Shown: positions 33,511 through 45,551 of the stretch, piece after piece | Position numbering within the stretch: the stretch's first letter is position 1 | How the letters are laid out: each line of letters opens with the position of its first letter | Assembly: GCA_036365145.1 (NCBI GenBank) | Contig: JAEOAD010000034.1 | Location: 22,682,001-22,746,000, forward strand | DNA from: Orientallactaga sibirica | Lineage: Eukaryota > Chordata > Mammalia > Rodentia > Dipodidae | Direction of reading: 5' to 3' | DNA length: 64,000 nt | The notes under the pieces: model-generated | The model's database searches: none | What the model saw: only the letters and a program-made list of their open reading frames with translations | What the model was told of the DNA's origin: nothing | Position numbers and translations under genes: made by a program

Positions 33511-34656
33511 CAGTGCCAATTTTCCTGCTGGCCTCCCAAGCAGGACCAATGGGTGCACTGTTAAGATCATAGACCAGAAGAGGGGCACACACCAAGATCA
33601 TCACAGACTTGATTCAGAGAGAAATACTCTGCAGATGATAGTCAAATGGATGTCTTTAGGGGGAACTTGTTTTCAATTCTCTCTTTGTATTCTGAACCTG
33701 ATCTATACAATGAAGACAACCCACATCTCCCTATACAGTTGGCCAAAGAACCAACCACAATGGTGAAGGGTTGCCTACCACTAAAACGAATGCTGGATGG
33801 GCTGTCTTCCAAGTTCTCTTGGTGTTATTCCACTTTGAGGGCTTGGTATATGTCAGTTTTCAAAGCTCCCTCCTCATACCACAAAAGCAACTTTCCTTCA
33901 AAGGGTGCATTCTCCCCTCCCTCCATGCTCTCCACAGGGGACGCAGGCAACCAGGCTCCTCCTCCACCTCTGCTGGTCAGCTGGCCATGACACTCCCACA
34001 AGAATGGACATGAAAGCCCTTCCTCCATAGTAGCCTCACCCTCTTGCTCTCTCTGTCCTTGTCAACATGCATATACATCAACCCATGATTCCTGCCCATG
34101 CACACCTCTCTCTCTCTCTCTCTTCCTCCCATTTTCCTTCTCTCTCTCTCTCTCTTCCTCCCTCCCTCCCATTTTCCTTCTCTCTCTCTCTCTTCCTCCC
34201 TCCCTCCCATTTTCCTTCTCTCTCTCTCTCTCACTCCCAACTCCTCTCCCTTGGCCCTTACCGATGGTTTCTTCCAGCCTCCCTCTCCCAACTTTCCTAA
34301 ACTTTCCCCTCCTGCTCCACTCAGTACCCTTGAATTTTAATCTATGCTGGTCTCAGCCTCTTTCTTGGACCTCCAAACACCTGACAGTATGATAAAGATG
34401 AAGCAAGTTCCAGCTTGAAAATGGGTTTCCTCCTTTTGAAAACAGAAGAAAAAGCCAGTGTTCTGATAGCAAGTCACTCTAAATATGTTGATTCAAAATG
34501 TTACTTTACTTTCATCAACGGACCTTGAAAGAATAGTTCAGTTTCTGAGATTGTTTCACCAAGTAAAGTAGTTGAGTTAGTTACAAATAAGACCTTCTCT
34601 TCTGGACCTAAATCTTCAGATAAGCAAATGATTTATAAAAAAAAAAAAAAAAAAAA
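33511..34656. other. Intergenic sequence with CT-rich block and poly(A)
   Basis: CT-rich near-tandem block of about 45-nt units at 34105-34240 (CCCATTTTCCTTCTCTCTC three times); poly(A) at 34638-34659 just before an L1 target site. Confidence 0.55.
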
Positions 34657-34669
34657 AAAGCCTCATCCT

Positions 34670-35541
34670 ATGGAGAGACCTGGCTGGAATCCAGAAGAAA
34701 GCCAATCTCCAGACAATCAGCCCATCTAGTGCTAGAAGGCGCTACATGAACTACTGGAAAGTGGCCAACATCTGTCCAACATCTGCTACTCAGAAGCAAA
34801 CAACCTGACGTGATGCTCACACAAGTGCAATAGTGGCACACAGCCATGGTGGGTAACCAGCTGCTCTTGGATTGGCTAACAGATCCACTCAGTGGAAAGG
34901 AACCCATATCTGGAAGTGGGAAACAAGTCAGAATCATATCCAGATAATGATTCTGCTTTCCAATATCAAGCTCCCACTAATCTTGGGCTATCAGAGCATC
35001 TACACCCATTAATTCCTCTCTAAATTAATAATGGTTATCACATTTAACCTTTGCTGAATTCATTCTCTGTTGGAGAATCTACTTCTCTTTTTTAAATGGG
35101 AGCGGCCCCAGCTGAAACCACAGAGGAATTGGGGAAATGAACAAGAGTGCTGCTTTCTTGGTGAAGCTGATATCAGCACAAGGGGGAAGGAGATAAGATA
35201 CTGAGGACATACAACACCTACCAAACCAGAGATCCAGAGGCTTCTAAGAGCCCATCACTGAAGTAGACCTAAAATGCACCCAATATGGCTCAGGGAATTT
35301 TGTGGAAGAGGCAGCAGAAAAATTGTTAGAACTACAAGTTGGGACACTATGCACAGAGGCATTGCCTCTCCCCCATAACTGACTGCTGCCCCCATAATGC
35401 ATGACCCACAATCCCCATGGGGTTGACCTGCATCTACGAGGTGGGTCCCTTCAGAAAAGGGGCAGGGAGGAGGGAAAGGATGATATCAACATGTGTTGTT
35501 TACATACTAAGTGTGTCCATAACTAATAAATAATTTTTTAA
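34670..35541 (+). mobile_element. LINE-1 3'UTR, 5'-truncated, with target duplication
   Basis: Same 3'UTR as 59390-59925 (ATGGAGAGACCTGG, CACACAGCCATGGTGGGTAA), continued to a full 3' end AATAAATAATTTTTTA. Flanked by AAAGCCTCATCCT at about 34657-34669 and 35540-35551. Confidence 0.8.
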
Positions 35542-35552
35542 GCCTCATCCTG

Positions 35553-35682
35553 TCAGTGCATACCTTTAATCCCAGCATTCGGGAGGCAAAGGTAGGAGGA
35601 TCATCGTGAGTTCGAGGCCACCCTGAGACTACATAGTGAATTCCAGGTCAGCCTGGGCTAGAATGAGATCCTACCTCAAAAA
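35553..35682 (+). repeat. B1 SINE, short 5' truncation
   Basis: Inserted directly after the L1 3' end at 35.54 kb. Confidence 0.8.
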
Positions 35683-35693
35683 GAAGTGGAGGA

Positions 35694-35909
35694 GGGCTGG
35701 AGAAATGGCTTAGCAGTTAAGGTGTTTGCCTATGAAGCCAAAGGATCTCGGTTCGATTCTCCAGGACCCACGTAAGCCAGATGCACAAGTGGCACGTGCA
35801 TCTGGAGTTCGTTTGCAGTGGCTAGAGGCCCTGGCATGCCTATTCTTTCTGCCTGTCTGCCTCTCTTCTATCTCTCAGCTTGAAAATAAATAAAAATTAA
35901 AAAAAAAAA
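35694..35909 (+). repeat. B2/DIP SINE
   Basis: Target duplication AAGAAGTGGAGGAG at 35680-35693 and 35910-35923, followed by a GGA-rich run. Confidence 0.85.
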
Positions 35910-35949
35910 AAGAAGTGGAGGAGGAAGAGGAGGAGAAGGAGGAAGAAGC

Positions 35950-36545
35950 AGCAGCTTCATCCTGAGAGGGCATGTGGTAGCTTTGTTAGGCAGTTAAGAG
36001 TGACTGGGCTACTGAAAGTAAAAAGCAGGAATGTCTCTGGGATTGCTCTTACAGCCTGCACTTTGCTGGAGATCAGAGAGGAATCTGGCTTCTCCTTACC
36101 TCTTGCCTGAGTTTCCTACCCCTGTTTTTCCACACCTGAGCTCCTTCTGGAAGGAAGATGTCCTTTCCTAGAATTCAAATCTAATTTGGCATTGTGGTGG
36201 GTCGAGTTCAGGCCCCCCGAACTTGGCATCAATGCTGGCCTCTACCTGAGCCAGCCCTTAGCACAGACCAGTCAGTCACCCCTCACTCTAGCTCACCACC
36301 ATCACAATAACATTATAAATAGATGTCTGCTAGAGGACAAGCCGCTCTCTTAGGGCTGCCTGACTATCACTCCTGAACTTCCAGGTTCTGGTGAGTGTCC
36401 CCTTGTCTTGACCTGGTCAACTCCCACATGGGCTCTCTACTACCTCCTGCCCTCCACATGACAGCTCTTTCCTCTCTCCCTTTTCACGTTTATTCCAGGT
36501 CCACCACATGGGCTCTCTGAACACATGGGTGTGTTCATTTTCTTT
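35950..36545. other. Unique intergenic sequence
   Basis: No gene recognised. Confidence 0.5.
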
Positions 36546-36547
36546 TA

Positions 36548-36742
36548 AAAAAAATTTTTTTTATTTATTCGCAAGGAGAGAGAGAGAGAGAATGGGTATA
36601 CCAGAGCCTATAACCACTGCAAACGAATTCCAGATGCATGTACCACTTTGTGTATCTGGCTTTACGTGGGTACTGGAGAATTGAACCCAGGTCATTAGGC
36701 ATTTCAGGCAAGTGCCTTAACCACTGAACCATCTCTCCAGCC
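36548..36742 (-). repeat. B2/DIP SINE
   Basis: Reversed; ends CTGAACCATCTCTCCAGCCC. Confidence 0.85.
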
Positions 36743-37019
36743 CTTCATTTTTCCCTCAGTTTTATACTTCCCTAAATAAATATAATAATTTATAAGTATC
36801 CTTCTCAGTTTGGTTTGCCCAACTCTTTGGTTAAATACAAACACAAACTCAAGGTTTGGGATTTAAGGACTTTCCTGGACCCTGTATCAATTCTACCTTA
36901 TCCCCACAACTTACCTCTACAAGCTGGGTTGTGCCTGAGGACAACTCTTGAGGTAAACTAAGAAATGGAAAAGGTTGCAAATTTAAAAGTCAACCCATAG
37001 AATCATTCTGCAACATATA

Positions 37020-37143
37020 GTCAAGAAAGTTATTTTCTTAATGGAGAGTGCACTTGAGAGGGGGAGAATGAGAGTGGGGGTGGGAATTATCATGGTTTAT
37101 TGTTTATACTTATGGAAGCTGTCAGTAAAAAGTTATAAAAAAT
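37020..37143 (+). mobile_element. Short LINE-1 3' terminus
   Basis: Last about 120 nt of the same 3'UTR (ATCATGGTTTATTG, GGAAGCTGTCAGTAAAAA). Confidence 0.65.
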
Positions 37144-37552
37144 AAAGTTAGAAGACCAGGGAGTGGAAGAAAAACAAAGTAATTTTCAGGGAAACAGTCA
37201 ACATGACATCTCTGATTTCTCTTGCCATGAAGAGCCAGCTAAATATAGTTAGGTCTAGTAACACAAAAGATGTCATGCAGTTTTGACTGGGCTTGGAAAA
37301 GAGGAGTGGGGAGGCAACAGAGGTGCTTTCTAATTTCGTCTGTGTTGAGACAATGTTTAATCTTGCTCTTCCTCTGCAAACTTTACTTAGAGTAACCAAA
37401 TAATTGATGAGGGAAAGTTTCTCTTTAGAGAATGAGTTCAGGTCCAGTCTGGAGTTCCACTTGAGGCATGATGATATGAGGTGCTCTACGGCCTGTTCTC
37501 TGGTGGAGCTAATAATAATATTTAGTATTTAGTAGAAAGTATTTAGTCTTGA
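37144..37552. other. Unique intergenic sequence
   Basis: No gene or repeat recognised. Confidence 0.45.
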
Positions 37553-37700
37553 GCTGGAGAGATGGCTTAGCAGTTAAGTGCTTGCCTGGGAAGCCTAAGG
37601 ACCCCAGTTCGAGGCTCAATTCCCCAGTACCCATGTAAGCCAGATATACATGGTGGCACATGTATCTGGAGTTTGCAGTGGCTGGAGGCCCTGGTACGCC

Positions 37701-37747
<47 letters not shown>

Positions 37748-37805
37748 CCTCCCTCTCTCTCTGCCTCTTTCTCTATCTGTCTGTTGCTCTCAAATAAATA
37801 AATAA
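37553..37805 (+). repeat. B2/DIP SINE
   Basis: (CT)n 37705-37775. Confidence 0.85.
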
Positions 37806-37892
37806 AAATAAACAATAGTCATAAGGGCATAGAGCAAAGGAAGAAACATTTACTAATGAAAATCTACAAAAACTCAGAACTCTCAGTTTTTT

Positions 37893-38102
37893 TTTTAATT
37901 TTATTTATTTGCAAGCAGACAGAAAGATAGAAGAGAGGCAAACAGAGACAGAATGGGCATGCCAGGGCCTCTAGCCACTGCAAACAAACTCCAGACACAT
38001 GTGCCCCTTGTGCATCTGGTTTACGTGCGTCCTGGAGAATCGAACCAGGATCCTTTGGCTTCACAGGCAAACACCTTAACCGCTAAGCCATTTCTCCAGC
38101 CC
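37893..38102 (-). repeat. B2/DIP SINE
   Basis: Target duplication CTCTCAGTTTTTT on both sides. Confidence 0.85.
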
Positions 38103-38107
38103 TCTCA

Positions 38108-39395
38108 GTTTTTTAAACTTGTTTATTGGCAGCTTCCATAATTATAGACAATAAGCCATGATAATTCCCTCCCTCCCCCACTCTCCCTCTCACAAATCCA
38201 TCCTCCATCATATCCCCTCCCCTTCTCAATTAGTCTCTTATTTATTCTGATGTCATCTTTTCCTCCCTTACAAAGAACTTGTATAGGTAGTACCAGGCCC
38301 TGCGAGGTCATGGATATCCAGGCCATTTTGTGTCTGGAAGCCTGCATTGTAAACAGTCCTACCCTTCCTTTGGCTCTTACATTCTTTGCGTCACCTCTTC
38401 CACCATGGACCCTGAGCCTTGGAAGGTGTAACAGAGATGTCTGAGTGTTGAGCACTCCTCTGTCACTTCTTCTCAGCACTATGGTAACTTTCGAGACATC
38501 CCAGTGGTCATCACCATCTGAAAAGAGAAACTTCTCTAACCAAAAGTGAGAGTAACATTAATATGTGAATATGAACATTAAGTGTAGTGCTTTCAGGGCA
38601 GTTTGGTGAGCATAATATATGCATTTAGCCAGAGAACAGTAGTCATTACTCCCCTAAGGCTCATAACCTCCACTCCCCTAGTGCTTTTGACTAGGTTTTC
38701 AGTTACCAGGCATGTATTCCCTCCTGTGGAGTGGGCCTCCAATCCAATTAGAGAGCAGTTGGTTCCTCACATAACAGACATGCTACTATTGCCTCAGTTT
38801 GCATATTTAGCCTGGCTGGCCACTCTTAAGGCTTGCAATGTCCACTGCTGTTTACCATCACTGATGACTTCTCTCTCCCATAGGGTTACATGCAGCATAG
38901 CTTTTTACAGCTTTCTGTCAATTGGTTCACAGGAAGGAGGTTTTCAGCCAAGCTCCAGCTTGATTTCTCAATAAACTTGCAGCCCAAGCATGTGGAGTCT
39001 TCAGCAGTGTGGTCTTACCATCTAGTTCTGGTGGGAAACCAAGAACCTTGGCAATGGCCTGTAATGTTTTGGAGCATCAGGGACCTCACTGGAAGGTATC
39101 CCACCCCTGGCACTGAAATTTTTCTATTAGCAACCTTTATCCAAAGAAGTAGGTTTCCATATGGCTTATTCATAATATCTTAAATTTTAATTAACCCTCC
39201 TTCCACACTTTCTTTGCTCAATCCCTTCCCCTGACCCTACTTAGGCCATTGTAACCCCAACCCCCGTTAATTTGTTCATCTTCTTACATATATACAATAC
39301 CTTCCCCTAAGTCTTCTCTCCTCCCTCCTTTTTAGCCCCTTTCTAGCTTGCTGGCTACTTCTACTGACTTTTACTCCAACTCACATACAAAGAAC
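38108..39395 (-). mobile_element. LINE-1 3'UTR fragment (same family as 40.5-43 kb)
   Basis: Reverse complement of the end of the 41-43 kb L1, which it overlaps near 39200-39390 (GTATGTGAGTTGGAGTAAAA). It then runs through a long 3'UTR to a TTTATTGGCAGCTTCCAT end. It resembles rodent Lx-type L1 3'UTRs (inference). Confidence 0.7.
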
Positions 39396-39601
39396 TCTCA
39401 GATTTTAAGGTACATGAACCAAGACCATGTCCTCTCTGTGCCTTCCTTCCCATGAGATGGAAACTAACTCTATTACAATCAAGAACTCAGGCTGTTTCTC
39501 CCACCAGCACTATGTCAGAAAGCTATCTTCCCAGGAGAGACAGCTATTTGTTGCTAAGATTAAATTCCAAGTGAGCACAACTGATATAAATAGAGGTTCT
39601 A

Positions 39602-39766
39602 AACCCAGAGTGGTGGCGCACGCCTTTAATCCCAGTACTTGAGAGGCAGAGGTAGGAGGATCGCCATGAGTTTGAGGCCACCCTGAGACTACACAGTGAA
39701 TTCCAGCCTCAGCCTGAGCTATAGCGAGACCCTACCTTGAAAAACCAATAAATAATAAATAAATAA

Positions 39767-39813
<47 letters not shown>

Positions 39814-39815
39814 AG
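39602..39815 (+). repeat. B1 SINE with (AAAT)n tail
   Basis: Tail array 39748-39815; flanked by AGGTTCTRAA. Confidence 0.85.
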
Positions 39816-40009
39816 GTTCTGAAAAATGTGCCCAGGTCCATGACTTTGAAATTCCCATTTTTATGGAAATTTACTAAGCCTACTACCCCAGGGCTTGAGT
39901 GAGAAATGCAATCTCCCCAAAGCCACCACCTGTGGTCCTGAGTGGAGCCCTGACATTCGGTCTTCACTTTGCCAAAGGAGTTTAACAGCAGGTCAAGATA
40001 ACCAGATCA

Positions 40010-40205
40010 GGGCTGGAGAGATTGCTTAGTGATTAAGGCACTTGCTTGCAAAGCCTAAGGACCAGTTTCAATTCCCCAGAACCACAAAAGCCAAGATATA
40101 CAAGGTGGCACATGCTTCTGGAGTTTGTTTGCAGTGGCTAGAGGCACTGGTGTGCCCATTCTCTTTCTGAATACCCCACCCCTCGAATAAATAAATAAAA
40201 ATATA
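40010..40205 (+). repeat. B2/DIP SINE
   Basis: Diverged CT tract. Confidence 0.8.
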
Positions 40206-40479
40206 AAAAAGGAAGGATTCCCTTCTCCCACCCAGCCACCACTATGGAAGGAGATTTTCTCTACTCAGAACATGACAGCACTGAGAACATTAGGGCTCTG
40301 ACTGATTTGGTCCTGAATATGTGTCAGAGTTCCATGCCAAAATAGGTAAGCCAAGATCTTGAAACCTGTGATTCTTTCCCTGGTCACATCTATGAAGAAT
40401 TCAGCTCTTAACTCGGGAGAAGCACACCACTGTCCCCACTCACCACTACGGCCTTACTGAGAAATTTCCTCACATACAT

Positions 40480-41103
40480 ATGTACAGGCTGGAAAACAGA
40501 AATGCGGGGAACACAAGTATGTGAAGATCAAACAACATACTACAAATCACCTATGGCTAAAAAAGAAATTATCAAAAAGATAGGATTATACTTTGAGATG
40601 AACAAAAATAAAGACATAGCATATTGAAATGTATATGTTATAGCTAAAATACCATTTAGAGAAATTTATAGCTACATGCTTATGTTTAAAAAGAAGCCAA
40701 TAAATAAAATAAAATATTTTTAAAAGGGCTGGAGGGATGGCTTAGCAGTTAAGACATTTGCATGCAAAGCCAAAGGACCCAGGTTCAATTCCCCAGGACC
40801 CACATTAACCAGATGCACAAGGGAGCACATGCATCTGGAGTTCATTTGCAGTGGCTGGAGGCCCTGATGTGCCCATTCATTCATTCTCTCTCTCTCTCAC
40901 TCTTTCTTTGTCAAATAAATAAATAAAAATAAAATATTAAAAAAAAAAAAAAGAAGCCAAGCTGCAGCCAGACATGGTGGTGAACACCTTTAATCCCAGC
41001 ACTCAGGAGGCAGAGGTAGGAGGATCGCCATGAGTTTGAGGCCACCCTGAGAATGCAGAGTGAATTACAGGTCAGTCTGGGCTAGAGCAAGACCCTACCT
41101 CAC

Positions 41104-41134
<31 letters not shown>

Positions 41135-43022
41135 AAGCCAGGCATGGTAGCACATGCCTTTAATCCTAACACTTGGAAGGCAGTGGTAGGCAGATCACTG
41201 TGAGTTCAAGGCCAGCCTGGGACTACATAGTGAATTTCAGATCAGCCTGGATTAGAGTGAGAGCCTACCACAAAGAAGAAAAAAAAAAGGATCTCTACAA
41301 TGAAAACTTTAAAACACTCAAGGAAGACACTAGGAAATGGAAAGACATCCCTTGTTCTTGGATTAGAAGAATCAATATTGTGAAAATGGCAGTCTTACCA
41401 AAAGTAATCTACACCTTTAATGCAATCCCCATCAAAATTCCAATGGCATTCTTCATGGAACTAGAAAAAAAATCCAAAAATTCTTTTGGAAGCACAAAAC
41501 ACCTTGAATATCTAAAACAATTTTGAGCAACAAAAATAAGGTTGGTAGTATCACATTTATTATATTATATATATATTACATATATGTCATATGTAATATA
41601 TATATAAATTATATACATATTACAGAGCCATAGTAACAAAAACAGCATGGTACTGGCACAAAAACAGACATGTAGATCAATAAGACAGAATACAGGACCC
41701 TGATGTAAGTCCAGGTAGCTATAGCCACCTGATCTTTGACAAAAATGCCAAAAATATTCACCGGAGAAAAAAATACAGCCTCTTTAGCAAATGGTGCTGG
41801 GAAAACTGGATATGTATCTGTAGAAGGATGAAAATAGATCCTTATCTCTCTCCATGCACAAGAATTAAGTCTAAATGGATCAAAGACCTTAATATCAGAC
41901 TTGAAACTCTGAAACTGCTAGAGGAAAAAGTAGGGGAAATCCTTCAACATACTGGTCATGGCAAAGACTTTCTGAATATAACCCAATTGCTCAGGAAATA
42001 AAACCACAGATGAACCGCTAGGACCTCATGAAATTACAAAGCTTTTGTACAGCTAAGGACACTGTGACTAGAGCAAAGAAGCAACCTACAGAATGGGAGA
42101 AAATCTTTGCCAGCTATACATCTGACAGAGTATTAATATCTATGATATACAAAGAACTCAAAAAACTAAATAATAAGAAATCAAACAACCCAATTAAAAA
42201 TGGTCTATGGAACTAAATAAAGAGTTCCCAGAAGAAATACGGATGGCATATAAACATCTAAATAAATTCTACATCCCTAGTCATCAGGGAAATGCAGATT
42301 AAAACTACATTAAGATTCCATCTCACTCCTGTCAGAATGGCTACCATCATGAAAACAAACGGCCATAAATGCTGGTGAGGATGAAGAAAATGAAGAACCC
42401 TTCTTCACTGTTGGTGGGATGTAATCTGGTACAGCCACTGTGGAAATCAGTATGGAGGTTCCTGAGACAGCTAAAAGTAGATTTACCATATGACCCAGAT
42501 ATGGCACTCCTAGGCATATATCCTAAAGACTCGTCTTACTACCTTAGAGATACTTGCTCAACCATGTTTATTGCTACTCTATTCACAATAGCTAGGAAAT
42601 GGAACCAGCCTAGATGTCCCTTAATTGATGAGTGAATAATGAAGATGTGGTACAATTATACAATGCAATTGTATAGAAATAAAAATAAAATTATGAAATT
42701 TGCAGGGAAATGGATGGACCTGGAAAGGATTATACTTAATGATGTAACCCAGGCCCAGAATGCCAAGCAGTACATGTTCTCACTCCTATGTGGATTCTAG
42801 CTACAAATGTTTGGACTTGTATATGAGTTGGAGTAAAACTTGGTAGCAGAGACCAGTAAGCTAGAAAGGGGGTATAAGGAAGGAGAGAAGAGGACTTAAG
42901 GGGATGGTATTGCATATATGTAAGTTCATAAACAGATTACTAGGGGTGGAGTGGCCTAAGTGAGGTCAGTGAGGAATAGATTAAGTAAAGGAAGGGTTAG
43001 GGAGGGGTCATCAAAATCTAAG
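40480..43022 (+). mobile_element. LINE-1, 3' part with internal deletion (ORF2 remnants + 3'UTR)
   Basis: 40490-40700 matches an N-terminal part of the reverse-transcriptase region of L1 ORF2. 41285-42810 matches the ORF2 C-terminal third (frames with [40 protein letters not shown]-like and FIATLFTIARKWNQP), with several stops and shifts. The RT core between them is missing. 42811-43022 is 3'UTR. A B2 and two B1 SINEs sit in the gap. No functional ORF. Confidence 0.85.
40726..41285 (+). repeat. B2 and two B1 SINEs inside L1
   Basis: B2 40726-40945, B1 40967-41131 (A-run 28), B1 41137-41285. AAAAAGAAGCCAA occurs before and after the B2. Confidence 0.8.
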
Positions 43023-43023
43023 A

Positions 43024-43165
43024 GGGGACCTGGGTGTGGTGGCACATGCTCTTGGGAGGCAGAGGTAGGATGATTGTTATGAGTTCGAGGCTACCCTAAG
43101 ACTACATAGTAAATTCCAGGTCAGCCTGGGCTGACAAGACCCTACCTTGGAAAACCAAAAAAAAA
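43024..43165 (+). repeat. B1 SINE, internal loss
   Basis: Lacks TTTAATCCCAGCACT. Confidence 0.75.
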
Positions 43166-43307
43166 AATCCTCCCAAAACCCAGGTTAGAGGTGCCTGAGA
43201 CTGGGATTCTGAGTCTTTTTATGAGTGTCACTGAAACTGCCCACAGACTCAGTCTCTTAGAAACTGGAAAGTTTCTTCCCAGGTAATACAAATTTCACAT
43301 ATACATA

Positions 43308-43437
43308 TATGCTGCAAATGAACTCCAAATGCATGTGTCCCCTTGTGCATTTGGCTTATGTGGGTCCTGGAGAATTGAATCAGGATCCTTTGGCTTTGCA
43401 GGCAAACGTCTTAGCTGCTAAGCCATCTCTCCAGCCC
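43308..43437 (-). repeat. B2/DIP SINE, 3'-truncated
   Basis: Reversed head and body only. Confidence 0.8.
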
Positions 43438-43464
43438 AATAATTAAAAATATTTTTTAAAAATA

Positions 43465-43470
43465 TTTATT
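43465..43470 (-). terminator. Candidate poly(A) signal for C9orf43
   Basis: AATAAA on the minus strand about 300 nt after the stop codon, just before a B2 SINE head. It is in an AT-rich stretch, so this hexamer may be coincidental. Confidence 0.3.
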
Positions 43471-43774
43471 TAAAAATATATATGTCTGCTCCCAGAAATA
43501 TAACTTGAGTCTTGATTGACAGGTGATTGTGTTTAATTATGAAAATTATTCTTCCCTGGAGAAGTCATCTATATGTAAAGAGGGTCAGGCTTTTTCTCCA
43601 CTTATTTTAGAGGTAAGTAGAAGTGAATGAAGAAACAGGGTGTCTAAGCTCAAGCCCTGGTGAAGGCTCCCGAGAACATAAGTCCCCTCTTTTCCATCCT
43701 ATGCCAGAGGATGTTGTTCTCGGGAATGCCAAGCATCATGTTCTGGTTAAGGCCTCCCCAGGTGAGGCTTGAGC

Positions 43775-44013
43775 CTATGCCTCCTGGGACGCCTCACTGT
43801 CTGCTCCAAAGGACTTGTTCTTATCTTCCTCATCAGCAGTGGCCTGAAGAATCCTTAATAGCTTGAGCTCAGGGTGCCAGCCTGGTTCAACCATACTTTC
43901 TGGAACATCCCTGCTGATCTTCTCTTGCTCGGCAACCTGGGGTTCCACCATAGACTCCTCCAGAAGATTAGCATCCTTGCAACTGGATGTGTCTGAATCA
44001 GACACATCATAAC
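43775..44013 (-). CDS. C9orf43: C9orf43-like last coding exon l
   Basis: Acceptor GGGTCTTCTTTTAG| at 44015-44014. After completing the split Arg codon it reads [20 protein letters not shown], runs about 78 codons, and ends [14 protein letters not shown] (TAG at 43777-43775). The segment is acidic, with MVEP present twice. A B2-type SINE lies in the intron just upstream. Confidence 0.85.
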
Positions 44014-45518
44014 CTAAAAGAAGACCCAAGCCATGAACTATACTTGTAGACTTTGCCCAAATAACTGTGACAAGTGGAATACAGGAAAGGAATGGTTTGG
44101 GCTGAGGAGATGGCTCAGCAATTAAATGCACTTGTTGGCAAAAGTCTGCTGGCCCAGGTATGGCCCTGGTTCAAATCCCCAGTGCCCATGTAAAGTCAGA
44201 TACACAAAATAGTACATGTATCTGGAGCATGGTGGCAGTGGCAATAGGCCCTGATGCACCCATTCTTTCTCCCTTCCTCCCTCCATCCCCTTCTGTCCTT
44301 GCAAATAAGATAAAATACTTGTTTTTAAAGGAAAGGAGCTTTCAGAATGTTAAAGATTATGCCCCCCTGGTAGGTAAGCCATCCTGGTTAACACAAAGTC
44401 AGCTCTCCGTACCCTCAGACGCTTACTAAGGTTCTCCACCCTAGTGACTTACGTTCTAGAGAGGTGAAGAAATCCAAATAATTCTCAAACTCATCCGCCT
44501 CTGGATATTTTATGGTAATCTAAAATTCATCAGGGTAAGTAGAGAAAATGTGAATCAAGACCTTAGGAAACTAGGATTTCTCTATAAGATGCTGCTTGTG
44601 AAGAAATGAACATGGAAGATAAAGACCCACTTCCTGAAACTGAAAACAAGCCTCCATCATGCATTCTTTGCCTTCCAAGCTGTCCAGATGAAGCCATGAC
44701 CCACTTAGCTCCATTCCCAGCAGTAATCTAAGGGCAAGACAGCCTCTCACAAAGGCTGCAACAACTCCTTTCATCCATGGATACATAAGCTGCTCCTCTC
44801 ATTGTGAGATGTGCTCTATTTCCAAGGTTGTGAATGTGAGCTAGACTGTGACTTCTTTCCCTAATAAAAAGTGCCAGAAGTGACTGTTTTAGTTCTAAGC
44901 CCATCACTTAAGAAAGTGGCTAGGGGTAGTACTACTTACAATGCTGTCTTCCAGGCACAAAATGGCCTTGATATTCATGGCTTCACAGTGCCTGACAGTG
45001 CCTACACAAGACCTCCATAATAGGAGGAAATAATGACATCAAAATAGGAGACTAGCTAGGTGTGGTGGTGCACGCCTTTAATCTCAGCACAGACAGAGGT
45101 AGGAGGATAGCCATGAGTTCAAGAACACCTTGAGACTACATAGTGAATTCCAGGTCAGCCTAGTCTAGAGAAAGACCCTACCTTGAAAAATAAAAAAAAT
45201 AGGAGACTAATTGGAAATAAGGGATTCCACTGGGCATGGTGGCGCATGCCTTTAATGCCAGCACTCAGGAGGCAGAGGTAGGAGGCCACCCTGAGAAAAC
45301 ATAGTGAATTCCAGGTCAGCCCAAGATAGAATGAGACTCTACCTCAAAAAACAAAATAAAAATTTTTTTAAAAAGAGGATTCAGCCGGGCGTGGTGGCTC
45401 ACGCCTTTAATCCCAGCCCTCGGGAGGCAGAGGTGGGAGGATCGCCATGAGTTCAAGGCCATCCTGAGAACACATAGTGAGTTCCAGGTCAGCCTGGGCT
45501 AGACTGAAACCCTACCTC

Positions 45519-45551
<33 letters not shown>

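Noticed and set aside
42028..42635. Open frames at 42.0-42.6 kb
   Set aside because: Fragments of L1 ORF2, not a host gene.
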